Part shown: positions 13,963-22,252 of the stretch, one piece after another
Position numbering within the stretch: position 1 is the stretch's first letter
Layout of the letters: every line of letters starts with the position of its first letter
Assembly: GCA_035294465.1 (NCBI GenBank)
Contig: DATGKW010000230.1
Span: forward strand, 1-27,002
Length of the DNA: 27,002 nucleotides
Reading direction: 5' to 3'
Origin: Paraktedonobacter sp035294465
Lineage (GTDB): Bacteria > Chloroflexota > Ktedonobacteria > Ktedonobacterales > Ktedonobacteraceae
Made by a program: the position numbers and the translations under genes
The notes under the pieces: generated by a model
The model's database searches: none
Told to the model about the DNA's origin: nothing
The model's input: only the letters and a program-made list of their open reading frames with translations

Positions 13963-15231
13963 CTACGTGCCTGATTCCCAGGAACTGAGGTACTTCTCCT
14001 GCTCAGAAGTGAGTGTATCGATCTTCACACCCATGGCCTGGAGCTTGAGGCGCGCGATATCCTTGTCGATGTGCTGGGGAATGGTATAGACGCGTGGGGT
14101 CATCTCTTTGGCATGGGCAAGCATGTATTCGGAACCAAGCGCCTGATTGGCGAAGCTCATATCCATAACGCTGGCGGGATGACCCTCGGCTGCGGAGAGA
14201 TTGACCAGGCGCCCTTCAGCGAGCAGGTGGACGTGGCGACCATCGGCATAGGTGTACTCGTCTACGAAGTCGCGCACGCGGCGTTTGTTTACCGCGAGCG
14301 CTTCCAGAGCTGGAATGTTGATCTCGTCGTTGAAATGGCCAGAATTGGCAATCAAGGCGCCGTCCTTCATGCGCTCCAGGTGGGCGCGGTCGATCACATT
14401 GACATCGCCGGTTACTGTCACGAAGATATCGCCGATGGCCGCAGCTTCGACGCCGGGCATCACGCGATAGCCATCCATAACGGCCTCCAGCGCGCGCGTA
14501 GGATCGACCTCGGTAACAACGACACTCGCGCCCATGCCACGAGCGCGTGAGGCCACTCCACGGCCACACCAGCCATAGCCCATCACTACTACCGTGCGAC
14601 CGGCCAGTAGAATGTTTGTCGAACGAATAATCGCGTCAATCGAACTCTGGCCGGTGCCGTAGCGATTGTCAAACATGTGCTTGGTATCGGATTCGTTGAC
14701 CGCCAGAACCGGGAAGCGCAGCACACCGGCTTTCTCCATACTGCGCAGGCGGATCACACCGGTCGTTGTCTCTTCCATGCCTCCGATGATATCGGAAATC
14801 AGTTCCGTGCGAGACGAGTGCAGGGTCGAAACCAGGTCGCAGCCGTCATCCATGGTCATCTGAGGCTTGTGGTCCAGCGCGGCATGGATATGCCGATAGT
14901 AGGTTTGCTCATCTTCGCCCTTGATGGCAAAAGTAGGAATGCCGTACTCGCTGATCAAAGCCGCGGCCACGTCATCTTGCGTCGAAAGAGGATTGGAGGC
15001 GCAGAGCACCAGATCGGCACCGCCCGCCTTGAGTGTGATCGCGAGATTCGCGGTTTCGGTCGTGATATGCAAGCAGCCCGACATACGCACGCCCCTCAGG
15101 GGCTGGTCGCGCTCGAAGCGCTCTTGAATGAGGCGTAGAACGGGCATGTCTTTGGCTGCCCACTCAATGCGGTCCTTGCCGCGTGGTGCGAGTGAGATGT
15201 CCCTGACATCTCCTCTGGCCGAAATAGTCAT
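13963..15231 (-). CDS. ahcY: Adenosylhomocysteinase (SAH hydrolase), archaeal/Thermotoga type
   Basis: The 422-residue NAD-dependent enzyme reversibly splits S-adenosylhomocysteine into homocysteine and adenosine. Signatures are ASNPLSTQDDVAAAL (78-92), MDDGCDLV (127-134), GGMEETTTGVIRL (150-162), NESDTKHMFDN (179-189, with K184 and D188) and the NAD loop GYGWCGRG (218-225), then NSGHFNDEI. It lacks the C-terminal KPDHYRY of the eukaryotic/typical bacterial type, so it belongs to the shorter form seen in archaea and Thermotoga. One archaeal member of that form prefers S-inosylhomocysteine, so substrate needs testing. ATG 15231 has an AGGAGG about 11 nt upstream; the longer frame from a TTG at 15270 is unlikely. 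Its own duplicated TATAAT box lies just upstream. Confidence 0.94.
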   Translation of the reverse strand: MTISARGDVRDISLAPRGKDRIEWAAKDMPVLRLIQERFERDQPLRGVRMSGCLHITTETANLAITLKAGGADLVLCASNPLSTQDDVAAALISEYGIPTFAIKGEDEQTYYRHIHAALDHKPQMTMDDGCDLVSTLHSSRTELISDIIGGMEETTTGVIRLRSMEKAGVLRFPVLAVNESDTKHMFDNRYGTGQSSIDAIIRSTNILLAGRTVVVMGYGWCGRGVASRARGMGASVVVTEVDPTRALEAVMDGYRVMPGVEAAAIGDIFVTVTGDVNVIDRAHLERMKDGALIANSGHFNDEINIPALEALAVNKRRVRDFVDEYTYADGRHVHLLAEGRLVNLSAAEGHPASVMDMSFANQALGSEYMLAHAKEMTPRVYTIPQHIDKDIARLKLQAMGVKIDTLTSEQEKYLSSWESGT

Positions 15232-15263
15232 AACTGAGATTACCTCCTGTTGAAAAACACTTT

Positions 15264-15313
15264 CCACCAATTATAGCAGAGGAAATTCCCACCAATTATA
15301 GCAGAGGAAATTC
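15264..15313 (-). repeat. 25-bp perfect tandem repeat that duplicates a TATAAT box before ahcY
   Basis: Unit 15264-15288 is repeated exactly at 15289-15313. Read on the minus strand, each copy contains TATAAT (15275-15270 and 15300-15295). The proximal box would start transcription near 15263, giving a leader of about 30 nt to the ahcY ATG. No clear TTGACA-like -35 is present for either copy. The duplication may have arisen by slippage and may provide two start sites. Confidence 0.6.
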
Positions 15314-15327
15314 CCTGCTATTTTGTT

Positions 15328-16272
15328 TCACTTCGCCTGCGAATTCCAGGCGGGGTCAAAATGCGAATATTCGACAAGGCTGCGATAGCGCGACATAATA
15401 TCATCCATCGTCAGTGAGCGCAGACGAGCGATGCTGAAGTCTTCGCAGGCAAAAGAGCCGATCAGGTTGCCGTGAACCACCGCTCGCTTCAGGTCGTCTA
15501 GAGCATAGCGGCCATCAGCTCGCGGAGCGACTGTTGAGAGATAGCCGAGAAAGCCGCCGGCAAAAGCATCGCCGGCTCCGGTGGGATCGACTACTTCCTC
15601 AAGCGGATAGGTCGGAGCGCTGAAATAGGTGCCATCGGCCCCAAAGAGCAACGCGCCATAGCTGCCCTGCTTCACGATCACATACCTGAGACCAAGTGTG
15701 AGCAATTCGCGCACGCCCTTGAGAATACTGGCCTGCTCGGTATACTGGCGCACCTCCTCCTCGCTCATCAAGAGCACATCGACGCGCTTCATCACCTCGG
15801 TAAGCCGGTCGTACTCCGTCATAATCCAGAGCTCCATTGTGTCAAGAACCGTCAGACGCACCCGGGGCGCTGCCTGCAAAACCTCCATCTGAAGTTCAGG
15901 CTGAATATTCGCCAGGAACAGGAGATCACTCTCCAGATAGCTTGCAGGCAATACAGGATGAAAACCGGCGTAAACACCAAGCTGGGTATCCAGAGTATCA
16001 CGCGCATTCATATCCAGGTGATAGCGGCCAGTCCAGCGAAAGGTACGACCTTCGCGAATTTGCAGGCCGTCGAGGTTTATGGGGCGGCTACGCCAGAAAT
16101 CGAGGAACTCCTGAGGAAAATCAGAACCCACAACTGCGACCAGATTCACCGGACTGTAGAGAGATGCGGCAGTAGCAAAAAACGAGGCAGCCCCGCCAAG
16201 AACTTCTTCGACACGATTGAAAGGCGTCTCGACTGTGTCGAGAGCAACTGAACCAACAACGAGAATGGGCAA
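15328..16272 (-). CDS. PfkB-family carbohydrate/nucleoside kinase
   Basis: The product has about 314 residues. The ribokinase-like fold is shown by LVVGSVALDT near the N-terminus, the substrate-lid GG in LGGAASFFA (about 26-27) and the anion-hole motif DPTGAGDAFAGGFLGYL (229-245), where D235 should be the catalytic base. The family phosphorylates sugars or nucleosides with ATP. Its position between the HD-like gene and ahcY suggests removal of adenosine produced by AhcY, but this is inferred from context only. The start is uncertain. A TTG at 16272 with GGTGGGAG close upstream gives the family-like MPILVVGS; GTG 16281 and TTG 16293 are alternatives in the same frame. The gene follows the HD-like gene by about 43 bp. 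Confidence 0.85.
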   Translation of the reverse strand: MPILVVGSVALDTVETPFNRVEEVLGGAASFFATAASLYSPVNLVAVVGSDFPQEFLDFWRSRPINLDGLQIREGRTFRWTGRYHLDMNARDTLDTQLGVYAGFHPVLPASYLESDLLFLANIQPELQMEVLQAAPRVRLTVLDTMELWIMTEYDRLTEVMKRVDVLLMSEEEVRQYTEQASILKGVRELLTLGLRYVIVKQGSYGALLFGADGTYFSAPTYPLEEVVDPTGAGDAFAGGFLGYLSTVAPRADGRYALDDLKRAVVHGNLIGSFACEDFSIARLRSLTMDDIMSRYRSLVEYSHFDPAWNSQAK

Positions 16273-16315
16273 AACTCCCACCTTCCCTTTCAAATAAATT
16301 TGCCATCATTCCTGA

Positions 16316-16957
16316 TCAAATAGGAGTTGCATCACTGAGATGCTCAATTACCCCATCCAGGAAAGCCAATGTATTCCCGAACTTTTCCCGCGCCATCTCG
16401 CGCGCGGGTGCTGTATTCAACGATTGAAAAAGCTCAACAAATTTTTCTTCGATGTGGCGCAGAATCGCGCAGAGCACATCGCCGTTCACTGCGCGATTGG
16501 GATAGCGAGCACCAAATTCGATCAACGAGGTTACGACGGCCAGGCCGCTCAGACGCCCAAGCTTATCGGCGTCATAAATCACACGGGCTTCCAGCGGCAG
16601 CTTTTCGCGCTCTTCCGCCGGCAGGGTCATTGTATGAGCCAGAATAATCTTCTCCACAGCGCCCACCAATTCGTCACCAGCCTGAATTTCACGCAGAAAC
16701 TCCACCGCCATCTCCGCTGATTTCACGTGATGATCGTGAAAGCCGTGCTCTATCGTCGAGATATTATGGAGATAAGCGGAGACCACCAGCGCCTCCATAT
16801 TGAGATCACTCGCCGCGCCGTCCTCCTCACCCTCCAGTTGCAGGGCCAGCATCTTACAAGTCGCCACCACAGCGCTAATATAGCGGAATCCTTCCTGACC
16901 CATTACGGATTCAGCATGTTCAGCAACGGCCCGTATGATTTCCGACTCCATGGACAT
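16316..16957 (-). CDS. HD-domain-like protein with degenerate metal site
   Basis: The 213-residue helical product resembles small HD phosphohydrolases: LVVSAYLHNIST (57-68), HHVKSAEMAVEFL (76-88), VEKIILAHT (101-109) and EARVIYDADKLGRL (123-136). Two expected metal ligands differ. The defining His-Asp pair reads H64-N65, and the usual first histidine in the RYISAVVATCKMLA segment appears to be Y26. H64, H77, H108 and D131 remain. It may thus be non-catalytic, or use a different metal arrangement. ATG 16957 has AGGAG 6 nt upstream and the gene overlaps the 3' end of mtnA by 38 bp, so translation is probably coupled. Substrate is unknown; methyl-cycle by-products are an obvious guess from context only. 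Confidence 0.75.
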   Translation of the reverse strand: MSMESEIIRAVAEHAESVMGQEGFRYISAVVATCKMLALQLEGEEDGAASDLNMEALVVSAYLHNISTIEHGFHDHHVKSAEMAVEFLREIQAGDELVGAVEKIILAHTMTLPAEEREKLPLEARVIYDADKLGRLSGLAVVTSLIEFGARYPNRAVNGDVLCAILRHIEEKFVELFQSLNTAPAREMAREKFGNTLAFLDGVIEHLSDATPI

Positions 16958-18074
16958 GAACTTCTCCTACATGGTGATAGCCCGCGCAGAGTGCCGGCAA
17001 GGATTGCGTGTAAGGCGCGCGGGCAACGCCCGCCTCGGTGATCAAGGCGGTCACATGGCTATGCGGGGTGACATCAAAGGCGGGATTCGCCACGTAGACC
17101 CCTGGCGGGGCAATCGCACTCCCTCCAATGCTTGTCACCTCGGAAGGATCGCGTTGCTCAATCGGAATCTGTTCGCCGGAGGACAGGGTCAGATCGATAG
17201 TCGAACGAGGCGCAACCACGTAGAATGGAATATCATGGGCGCGCGCCAGCACAGCAAGCCCGTACGTGCCAATTTTATTTGCCACATCGCCGTTGGCTGC
17301 CACACGATCCGCTCCTACAAAAACCGCCTGAATCCCGCCGTGCCGCATAAAATGCGCGGCCATATTGTCAGTAATCAGCGTCAACGGAATGCCGGACTGT
17401 TGTAGCTCCCAGGCCGTCAGGCGCGCGCCCTGAAGCACAGGACGCGTCTCATCGACAAAAATATGCAGATGCTTGCCCTGCTGGTGAGCAACATACATAG
17501 GAGCCAGGGCAGTGCCAAGCCCGGCGGTCGCCAGCGCTCCAGCGTTGCAATGCGTCAGCAGTGTTGCCTGATCTGGAATCAACTCCGCTCCGTAGCGCCC
17601 CATTGCCAGGCAGGCTGCACAATCTTCGTCGGCCACCGCCTGCGCCTCGCGTTGCAAAAGTGCAACCAGTTCACCGGGTGCGCGGCCTGCCGCCAGGGCT
17701 TGATCGGCGCAGCGCAACATGCGCTCTACAGCCCAGGGCAAATTCACCGCCGTTGGGCGAGCCTGGCGCAATAACTCTGCCACTCTCGCCAGATGACTGC
17801 GCGCTCTGGCCGGCGTCAGCGTGGAAGCACCGGCCTGCCAGAGCCGGGTGAGGGCCAGAGCCATTCCAAAGGCAGCGGTCACACCGATCAGTGGCGCACC
17901 ACGCACTTTCAAAGAGCGAATAGCTTCTGCAACTTCCTCTTCGTGGCGCAAGTGCAGGTAGAGTACCTGGTGAGGGAGAGCAGACTGATCAAGCACGCAG
18001 ACAGAGCTGCCCTCAGAATCTTCCTCCCAACATACAGTGTATACACCAGAGGGATGGCGCGCATCAGCTACCAT
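16920..18074 (-). CDS. mtnA: Methylthioribose-1-phosphate isomerase
   Basis: The 384-residue product belongs to the eIF2B-like aldose-ketose isomerase family and converts 5-methylthioribose-1-phosphate to methylthioribulose-1-phosphate in methionine salvage. Key motifs are KVRGAPLIGVTAAFG (56-70), the catalytic cysteine C176 in LLTHCNAGALATAG and the catalytic aspartate D256 in VGADRVAANGDVANKIGTY. The related ribose-1,5-bisphosphate isomerase is less likely given this length and context. ATG 18074 has an AAGGAG about 10 nt upstream; the frame from 18119 has none. A good promoter lies about 65-95 bp upstream. The 3' end extends 38 bp into the HD-like gene. No methylthioadenosine phosphorylase or mtnBCD-like gene lies in the window. 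Confidence 0.93.
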   Translation of the reverse strand: MVADARHPSGVYTVCWEEDSEGSSVCVLDQSALPHQVLYLHLRHEEEVAEAIRSLKVRGAPLIGVTAAFGMALALTRLWQAGASTLTPARARSHLARVAELLRQARPTAVNLPWAVERMLRCADQALAAGRAPGELVALLQREAQAVADEDCAACLAMGRYGAELIPDQATLLTHCNAGALATAGLGTALAPMYVAHQQGKHLHIFVDETRPVLQGARLTAWELQQSGIPLTLITDNMAAHFMRHGGIQAVFVGADRVAANGDVANKIGTYGLAVLARAHDIPFYVVAPRSTIDLTLSSGEQIPIEQRDPSEVTSIGGSAIAPPGVYVANPAFDVTPHSHVTALITEAGVARAPYTQSLPALCAGYHHVGEVHVHGVGNHTGRC

Positions 18075-18510
18075 AGCAGAGTAACTCCTTTGCTCATCCT
18101 GTCTTACCAGGTAAGACAATCTTTTCTTGAGGCACTGCTATTGTAACAATTTTTGAACGATATGGCAAAACTTGCTTCCTCTACCTGCCGGGCGATAAAC
18201 ATCCGGTAGAGAAGGGGCTTTCCCACCAAATAGTACTAACCTCCGGCTCAGTCATTTCAGCGACACGACCAAATATGCTACCATAATGAGCAATAAACCG
18301 CGCGCGTGCCGTTATTTTAAGACTCTACAAAATGTTACTGAAAGCGTTGATTGTCCGTTCCACTACACAGAAGGATGAAAAGCCTTTCCATTCTGCGTCG
18401 GCCAGTTCTGACAGACAGGCTATGCGAAACAAACCGGAGAGGTGGCCTATTTATCACCTGCATGGAACGGACAGGTTGATAGCTCTCGCCACCGGAAGGG
18501 ACCGTAGCGC
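18075..18510. other. Divergent intergenic region between mtnA and the second sigma gene
   Basis: 436 bp without a convincing gene. It contains the mtnA promoter (18140-18168, minus) and, toward the sigma gene, a TACCATAATG sequence near 18280 with no matching -35. A 91-codon frame on the plus strand (18332-18607) overlaps the sigma gene and looks random. No SAM or SAH riboswitch fold was recognised. Confidence 0.5.
18140..18168 (-). promoter_or_regulatory. Promoter of the mtnA-led methyl-cycle genes
   Basis: On the minus strand TTGCCA (18168-18163) and TACAAT (18145-18140) are separated by exactly 17 bp, each with 5 of 6 consensus bases. The predicted leader to the mtnA ATG is about 60 nt. 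This is the best sigma-70-type promoter in the window. Confidence 0.7.
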
Positions 18511-19044
18511 ATGGCCAGGGTGGAAACCAGGGAAAATACCTGGTCCTTTGAACAAATTTACGATGAATTTAAAACGCCCATCTATAACTATGTCTACCAC
18601 CTGGTAGGAGACCGTGAACAAGCAGACGACCTGACACAGGATACGTTTTTGAAGGCGTTTCGCGCGCTGCCAAAAATGGATGCGAACCTGAAACTCTCGG
18701 CCTGGTTGTATCGTATTGCAACCAATACTGCTTATGATGCGTTGCGCCGCCGGAAGCTGATTGCCTGGCTACCCTGGCAGGAACTCGATCACGAACCCGC
18801 CGATGTGGAGGGCGCGGACCCCCAGGAAATTTACGGGACGACCGAGTTAGTACGTGCAGCCTTGCGGCGCATGCCACAGCAGTATCGAGCGGCCCTGCTT
18901 CTCTATACGCAGGAAGGTTTCTCCTATAGCGAAATTGCCCAGGCGCTGAACATAGCTGAAAGCGGCGTCAAGATGTATCTTTCACGCGCACGCCAGTCGT
19001 TTCGCGAGCATTATCGGGCCCTGGAACAAGGAGGGAGCAAATGA
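18511..19044 (+). CDS. ECF-type RNA polymerase sigma factor (second copy)
   Basis: The 177-residue product has normal ECF length. Region 2 spans about 13-85 (REQADDLTQDTFLKAFRAL, SAWLYRIATNT, LRRRKLIAWLP) and region 4 about 112-170 (YSEIAQALNIAESGVKMYLSRAR). It shares these blocks almost word for word with the sigma factor at 5635-6447, so the two are paralogues, but it lacks the N-terminal extension and the long Ser/Gly linker. ATG 18511 has GGAAGGGA upstream at somewhat long spacing. Its stop overlaps the anti-sigma start by ATGA. No recognisable autoregulated ECF promoter was found upstream. Confidence 0.92.
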   Translation: MARVETRENTWSFEQIYDEFKTPIYNYVYHLVGDREQADDLTQDTFLKAFRALPKMDANLKLSAWLYRIATNTAYDALRRRKLIAWLPWQELDHEPADVEGADPQEIYGTTELVRAALRRMPQQYRAALLLYTQEGFSYSEIAQALNIAESGVKMYLSRARQSFREHYRALEQGGSK

Positions 19045-20951
19045 ACTGCGAGCAGGCCGAGGAGCGGCTTAGCCCCTACCTTGACGGTATGCTCACCCAA
19101 GACGAACGCCGGGAAATAGCTATTCATTTGCAATCCTGCTCTCGCTGTATGGCGCTCCTGGCCGAGTTTCGCCAGAATGATATTCTCCTCGCTCGGCTCC
19201 CGCGCGTCAGTCCCGCTGCCTCCCTGCACGAGCGGATTTTTTCTACACCAGAAATGATCGAGCTGGCAAAGAACGCTTCCAGCCGGTCTTTTTTTTTCGA
19301 TGAGCCAACCCGCTCCTTACCTCCCATCTGGCAAAGCACGTCCGAAAGAATTGATCGTTTGCGGCCCGTTTCACTAGGCAGCAGTCATTCTCCGAGGGAA
19401 GCAACGATAGAAATATCGCCAACTCCGCCTACAATCTCAACCCACCCGGCCCCACCTGCTCCAGTACGTGACAAAAAGCACCTGGCAACCCCGCTGAAAA
19501 TAGTCATAGCAGCAGCATTTATCCTCTCTCTTGGCACAGCAAGCCTCCTGAGCCTTAGCCTGCATCATACAACGGCGGGCGCGGATACGGCAGGAGCAAT
19601 CACCCCTCCGGCTGCAGCGCCGGGATCAGGGCAATCGATCCCTCTGGCCGCCGGAACGCGCTTTGTCTTCCTGCAAGATTACGCCCTGTGGAGCACGCTG
19701 GCCGATGGCAGCAAGCAGCAGCCGCAGCGCCTGACGCCTCCTTCGGTCACAGTGGCCCCCGGCTGGCTTGTCAGTCCAACACCGACCGGCCACACGGCTG
19801 GAGACATGCTGGCCTACATCGATTTGCGAAGCGCGACTGTTCATACAATTCGCAGCGATGGCCAGCAGGATACCCCCATCCGGCAAACACTGCTCAAGAC
19901 GGGAGGCGCAACCGCTTCGGCCTGGAATAGCCAGATGGGAGAGACGATCTTGAATAGCCTGGCCTGGTCAAAAGACGGGAGTATGCTCGCCTTCGTAGGC
20001 GACCCCACAAGCAGTGGCCAGGCAAACCTCTACCTCTATTCACTTGCGACGGGCAAGGTACAGGAGATCCTGCCAGGCACGCGCGGAAGCGTCGCGCACC
20101 CGGCCTGGTCTCCTGACAGCACGCGAATGGCCTTCACAGTAACACAGGATGGTGTAACCAGCGTTCTGGATTACAATGTGCGGACCCGGCAGGTACTGGA
20201 TCTGAGCAACCTCCAGGCCGCGCAGGGCACCAGCGCGAACGGTGTGCTCACGCTGGCCTGGTCGCCCGCTACCAGTGACCCGGCTGTTACCTGGAGCCTA
20301 GGTTCAATCGGGCATATCACCAGCCTGTGGATCCATCGTGTAGGCACAGACGGCACCATCTATCCCCAGCAACTGGCGAGCGGAGATTATCTCCAGGCGC
20401 TCTACAGCCCGCAGGGCGATAACGGCGTGGGTGCCTGGTTGCTGGTAGCGACGAATGCCGGGCAGGCGGGCGATATCTGGCGCATAGATCTGCGGCCGGG
20501 CGCGGAGCTCATTCCGTCAAGCCAGGGGAAACAGGTCAGCTTTGCCGCCTGGTCTCCTGATGGCTCAACGATTTTCTACCTGGATGGACAGACCAGCGGT
20601 GCGGGCCAGGGCTACTTGGTGAATGTAACCACTGGAGCCAGTTATTGGCTCGCGAACGGCGTCCGGATCAATCCCGCCCCGACCTGGTCAGCAGATAGCT
20701 CACAACTGGCTTATAGCACCGGGACACGCATCAACATTGCCAATGCATCCAACGGCAGCCAGCTTGCCCAATTGCAACTGCGGGGTCTGGCCGCAAATCT
20801 CTCCTGGTCCCCCGCCGCGACCCACCAGATGGTCGTGGCACTGGCAAACGGCAAGCCAGGCATTTATCTGATTGATACCTCACACAACACATCGTTGCAA
20901 TTGGGCCAGCAGAGCATCAATGGCCAGATTCAGTGGACCGAGATCCCCTGA
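19041..20951 (+). CDS. Zinc-finger anti-sigma factor with TolB-like propeller outer domain
   Basis: The 636-residue product starts with MNCEQAEERL and HxxxCxxC at H29, C33 and C36, the same numbering as the paralogue at 6444-8318. A Pro/Ser-rich segment precedes a single membrane span at about 152-174. The outer part contains repeated WSxDGSxLAF-type strands: LAWSKDGSMLAFVGD, PAWSPDSTRMAFTV, AAWSPDGSTIFYLDG and PTWSADSSQLAYST, typical of TolB/WD40-like propeller blades. By family knowledge the N-terminus should sequester the cognate sigma factor just upstream and the propeller should bind a ligand or partner outside the membrane. It has an ATGA overlap with the sigma gene and GGAGGGA just upstream. 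No membrane glycosyltransferase follows this copy. Confidence 0.88.
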   Translation: MNCEQAEERLSPYLDGMLTQDERREIAIHLQSCSRCMALLAEFRQNDILLARLPRVSPAASLHERIFSTPEMIELAKNASSRSFFFDEPTRSLPPIWQSTSERIDRLRPVSLGSSHSPREATIEISPTPPTISTHPAPPAPVRDKKHLATPLKIVIAAAFILSLGTASLLSLSLHHTTAGADTAGAITPPAAAPGSGQSIPLAAGTRFVFLQDYALWSTLADGSKQQPQRLTPPSVTVAPGWLVSPTPTGHTAGDMLAYIDLRSATVHTIRSDGQQDTPIRQTLLKTGGATASAWNSQMGETILNSLAWSKDGSMLAFVGDPTSSGQANLYLYSLATGKVQEILPGTRGSVAHPAWSPDSTRMAFTVTQDGVTSVLDYNVRTRQVLDLSNLQAAQGTSANGVLTLAWSPATSDPAVTWSLGSIGHITSLWIHRVGTDGTIYPQQLASGDYLQALYSPQGDNGVGAWLLVATNAGQAGDIWRIDLRPGAELIPSSQGKQVSFAAWSPDGSTIFYLDGQTSGAGQGYLVNVTTGASYWLANGVRINPAPTWSADSSQLAYSTGTRINIANASNGSQLAQLQLRGLAANLSWSPAATHQMVVALANGKPGIYLIDTSHNTSLQLGQQSINGQIQWTEIP

Positions 20952-21352
20952 TGATATCCCCGCTTCCCAGGTGCGAGTATGAGATCGCGCCTGCGGAGCT
21001 CGCCCTGCGTTATCTGTGCAGTAGAGACAGGCACTTCTCGCATATTTCCACTGTGCAGGCAAAAACTTCCTGCACGGCTGCGCCGTGCGAACTCCACGAG
21101 CCAGGGCTGGAGTGATGGTACGCAGAAGCCGACACACTCTCAGCGGGAAACAGCGTAGATCAAACATTCGTACAAGCACTGCGTCAACATTTCACGCGTA
21201 TGTCTATAGGTTTGTATCTATATTCACAACATTTTCACAGAAGATAGGCATTTCTTAGCGATAAATTAATACCGGGCGAGTATAGTAGAAAGTGTGAGTG
21301 TTCTTACGGTCGAACTGGTGGTTTTAGGTGATACTGGAGGAAAAATACAATT
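20952..21352. other. 401-bp non-coding spacer before the DUF4388 gene
   Basis: No gene is supported here. The right half is AT-rich and has TATAGT at 21281-21286, a possible -10 without a clear -35. A perfect 7-bp hairpin GCACGGC-TGC-GCCGTGC lies at 21072-21088 with no T-run after it. Confidence 0.45.
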
Positions 21353-22252
21353 ATGCCAGAAACAATTGTTACAGAACCGCTGAACCAGATGTTGAAGTCA
21401 ATTGCTTTGCAGAAGCGTACAGGATTGTTGCGAGTTGAACGGTTTGGAGAAAAGAACACCGAGCATGGGGAGATTTATTTCGAGGGAGGGCGTCCGGTGC
21501 GGGCGCGAACCGACCGGGAAGGGGGGCAGGAAGCTTTTCAGCATATATGTGGATGGAAACGAATCACCTGTTCGTTTCATGGTATGAGCAGGCCATATCC
21601 TGTTAACACACGGGTATTGACCGGGTCCAGGGAGCCGCAGATGGACGCGAAAGCGCCAGCACGCTCACAGCCAGAGGGAGAGCAGCAGACCGAGAACCTG
21701 ACCCGTTTGCCCGAAGTTCCCTTTGCTGGAAGAGAGACGGATCAGTTCGCGACGTCCTCTATCGGAAGGACAGGAGTAGCGCAAACGTCACCATTGGCCA
21801 GAACTGCCCCTGGAGAGAATAATCCTGCGAACATTTCTTCCATACCAGGCAACCGGCCACTCATTTTGCACGGCGCCAGGTTGGAAGAATATACGCCGGC
21901 TCCGCCAGCCAGGCCATCACGCGCGACTATACGGTGGACAACGCACCGGGGTCCAGATCTGAACCTTCCCTTACCCACGCCGCGAAAACCGCCGGTCACG
22001 CCGCGCCTGGGGCCGCTGCCAGGCGAAGAGGCTCTTCCCGGACGGGCCGCCATTTTCAAAGCCAGAGTCACAGCTACTACCGCCCAGGCAATTCAACGCC
22101 TGGAACGCCGTGAGCGCATCGTCTTTATTCTGCTGGATGGACGCCGAACAGTGGAAAACATCGCCCGCCTGACCCACCAGACCGAGTACGATGTGGAGCA
22201 GATTCTGGTTCATCTGGCACAGGCCGGCTACGCACAATACATTCAGGGGTAG
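21353..22252 (+). CDS. DUF4388-domain protein with C-terminal winged-helix-like segment
   Basis: The 299-residue product has an N-terminal DUF4388-like region (about 8-80): a Leu-rich start, TGLLRVE, GEIYFEGGRPVRARTD, then EAFQHICGWK. Such domains occur in bacterial signalling and motility proteins, usually without known ligand. A long Pro/Arg/Thr-rich, probably disordered stretch follows (about 90-225). The C-terminal 65 residues (RRERIVFILLDGRRTVENIA, then EYDVEQILVHLAQAGYAQYI) look like a small helical winged-helix fold often paired with DUF4388. GGAGG lies about 11 nt before the ATG. It precedes the histidine kinase and receiver on the same strand and may be part of that pathway, although a 501-bp spacer suggests separate transcription. 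Confidence 0.7.
   Translation: MPETIVTEPLNQMLKSIALQKRTGLLRVERFGEKNTEHGEIYFEGGRPVRARTDREGGQEAFQHICGWKRITCSFHGMSRPYPVNTRVLTGSREPQMDAKAPARSQPEGEQQTENLTRLPEVPFAGRETDQFATSSIGRTGVAQTSPLARTAPGENNPANISSIPGNRPLILHGARLEEYTPAPPARPSRATIRWTTHRGPDLNLPLPTPRKPPVTPRLGPLPGEEALPGRAAIFKARVTATTAQAIQRLERRERIVFILLDGRRTVENIARLTHQTEYDVEQILVHLAQAGYAQYIQG

Noticed and set aside
12775..13974. 399-codon open frame on the plus strand
   Set aside because: It is antisense to metK across its whole length, has no ribosome site or family motif, and reflects the codon bias of metK.
14071..15138. Long plus-strand frames opposite ahcY
   Set aside because: They are shadows of a clear enzyme gene on the other strand, with no motifs.
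18075..18139. Possible SAM or SAH riboswitch ahead of mtnA
   Set aside because: The leader is only about 60 nt and shows none of the paired regions or conserved purine-rich cores of these riboswitches.
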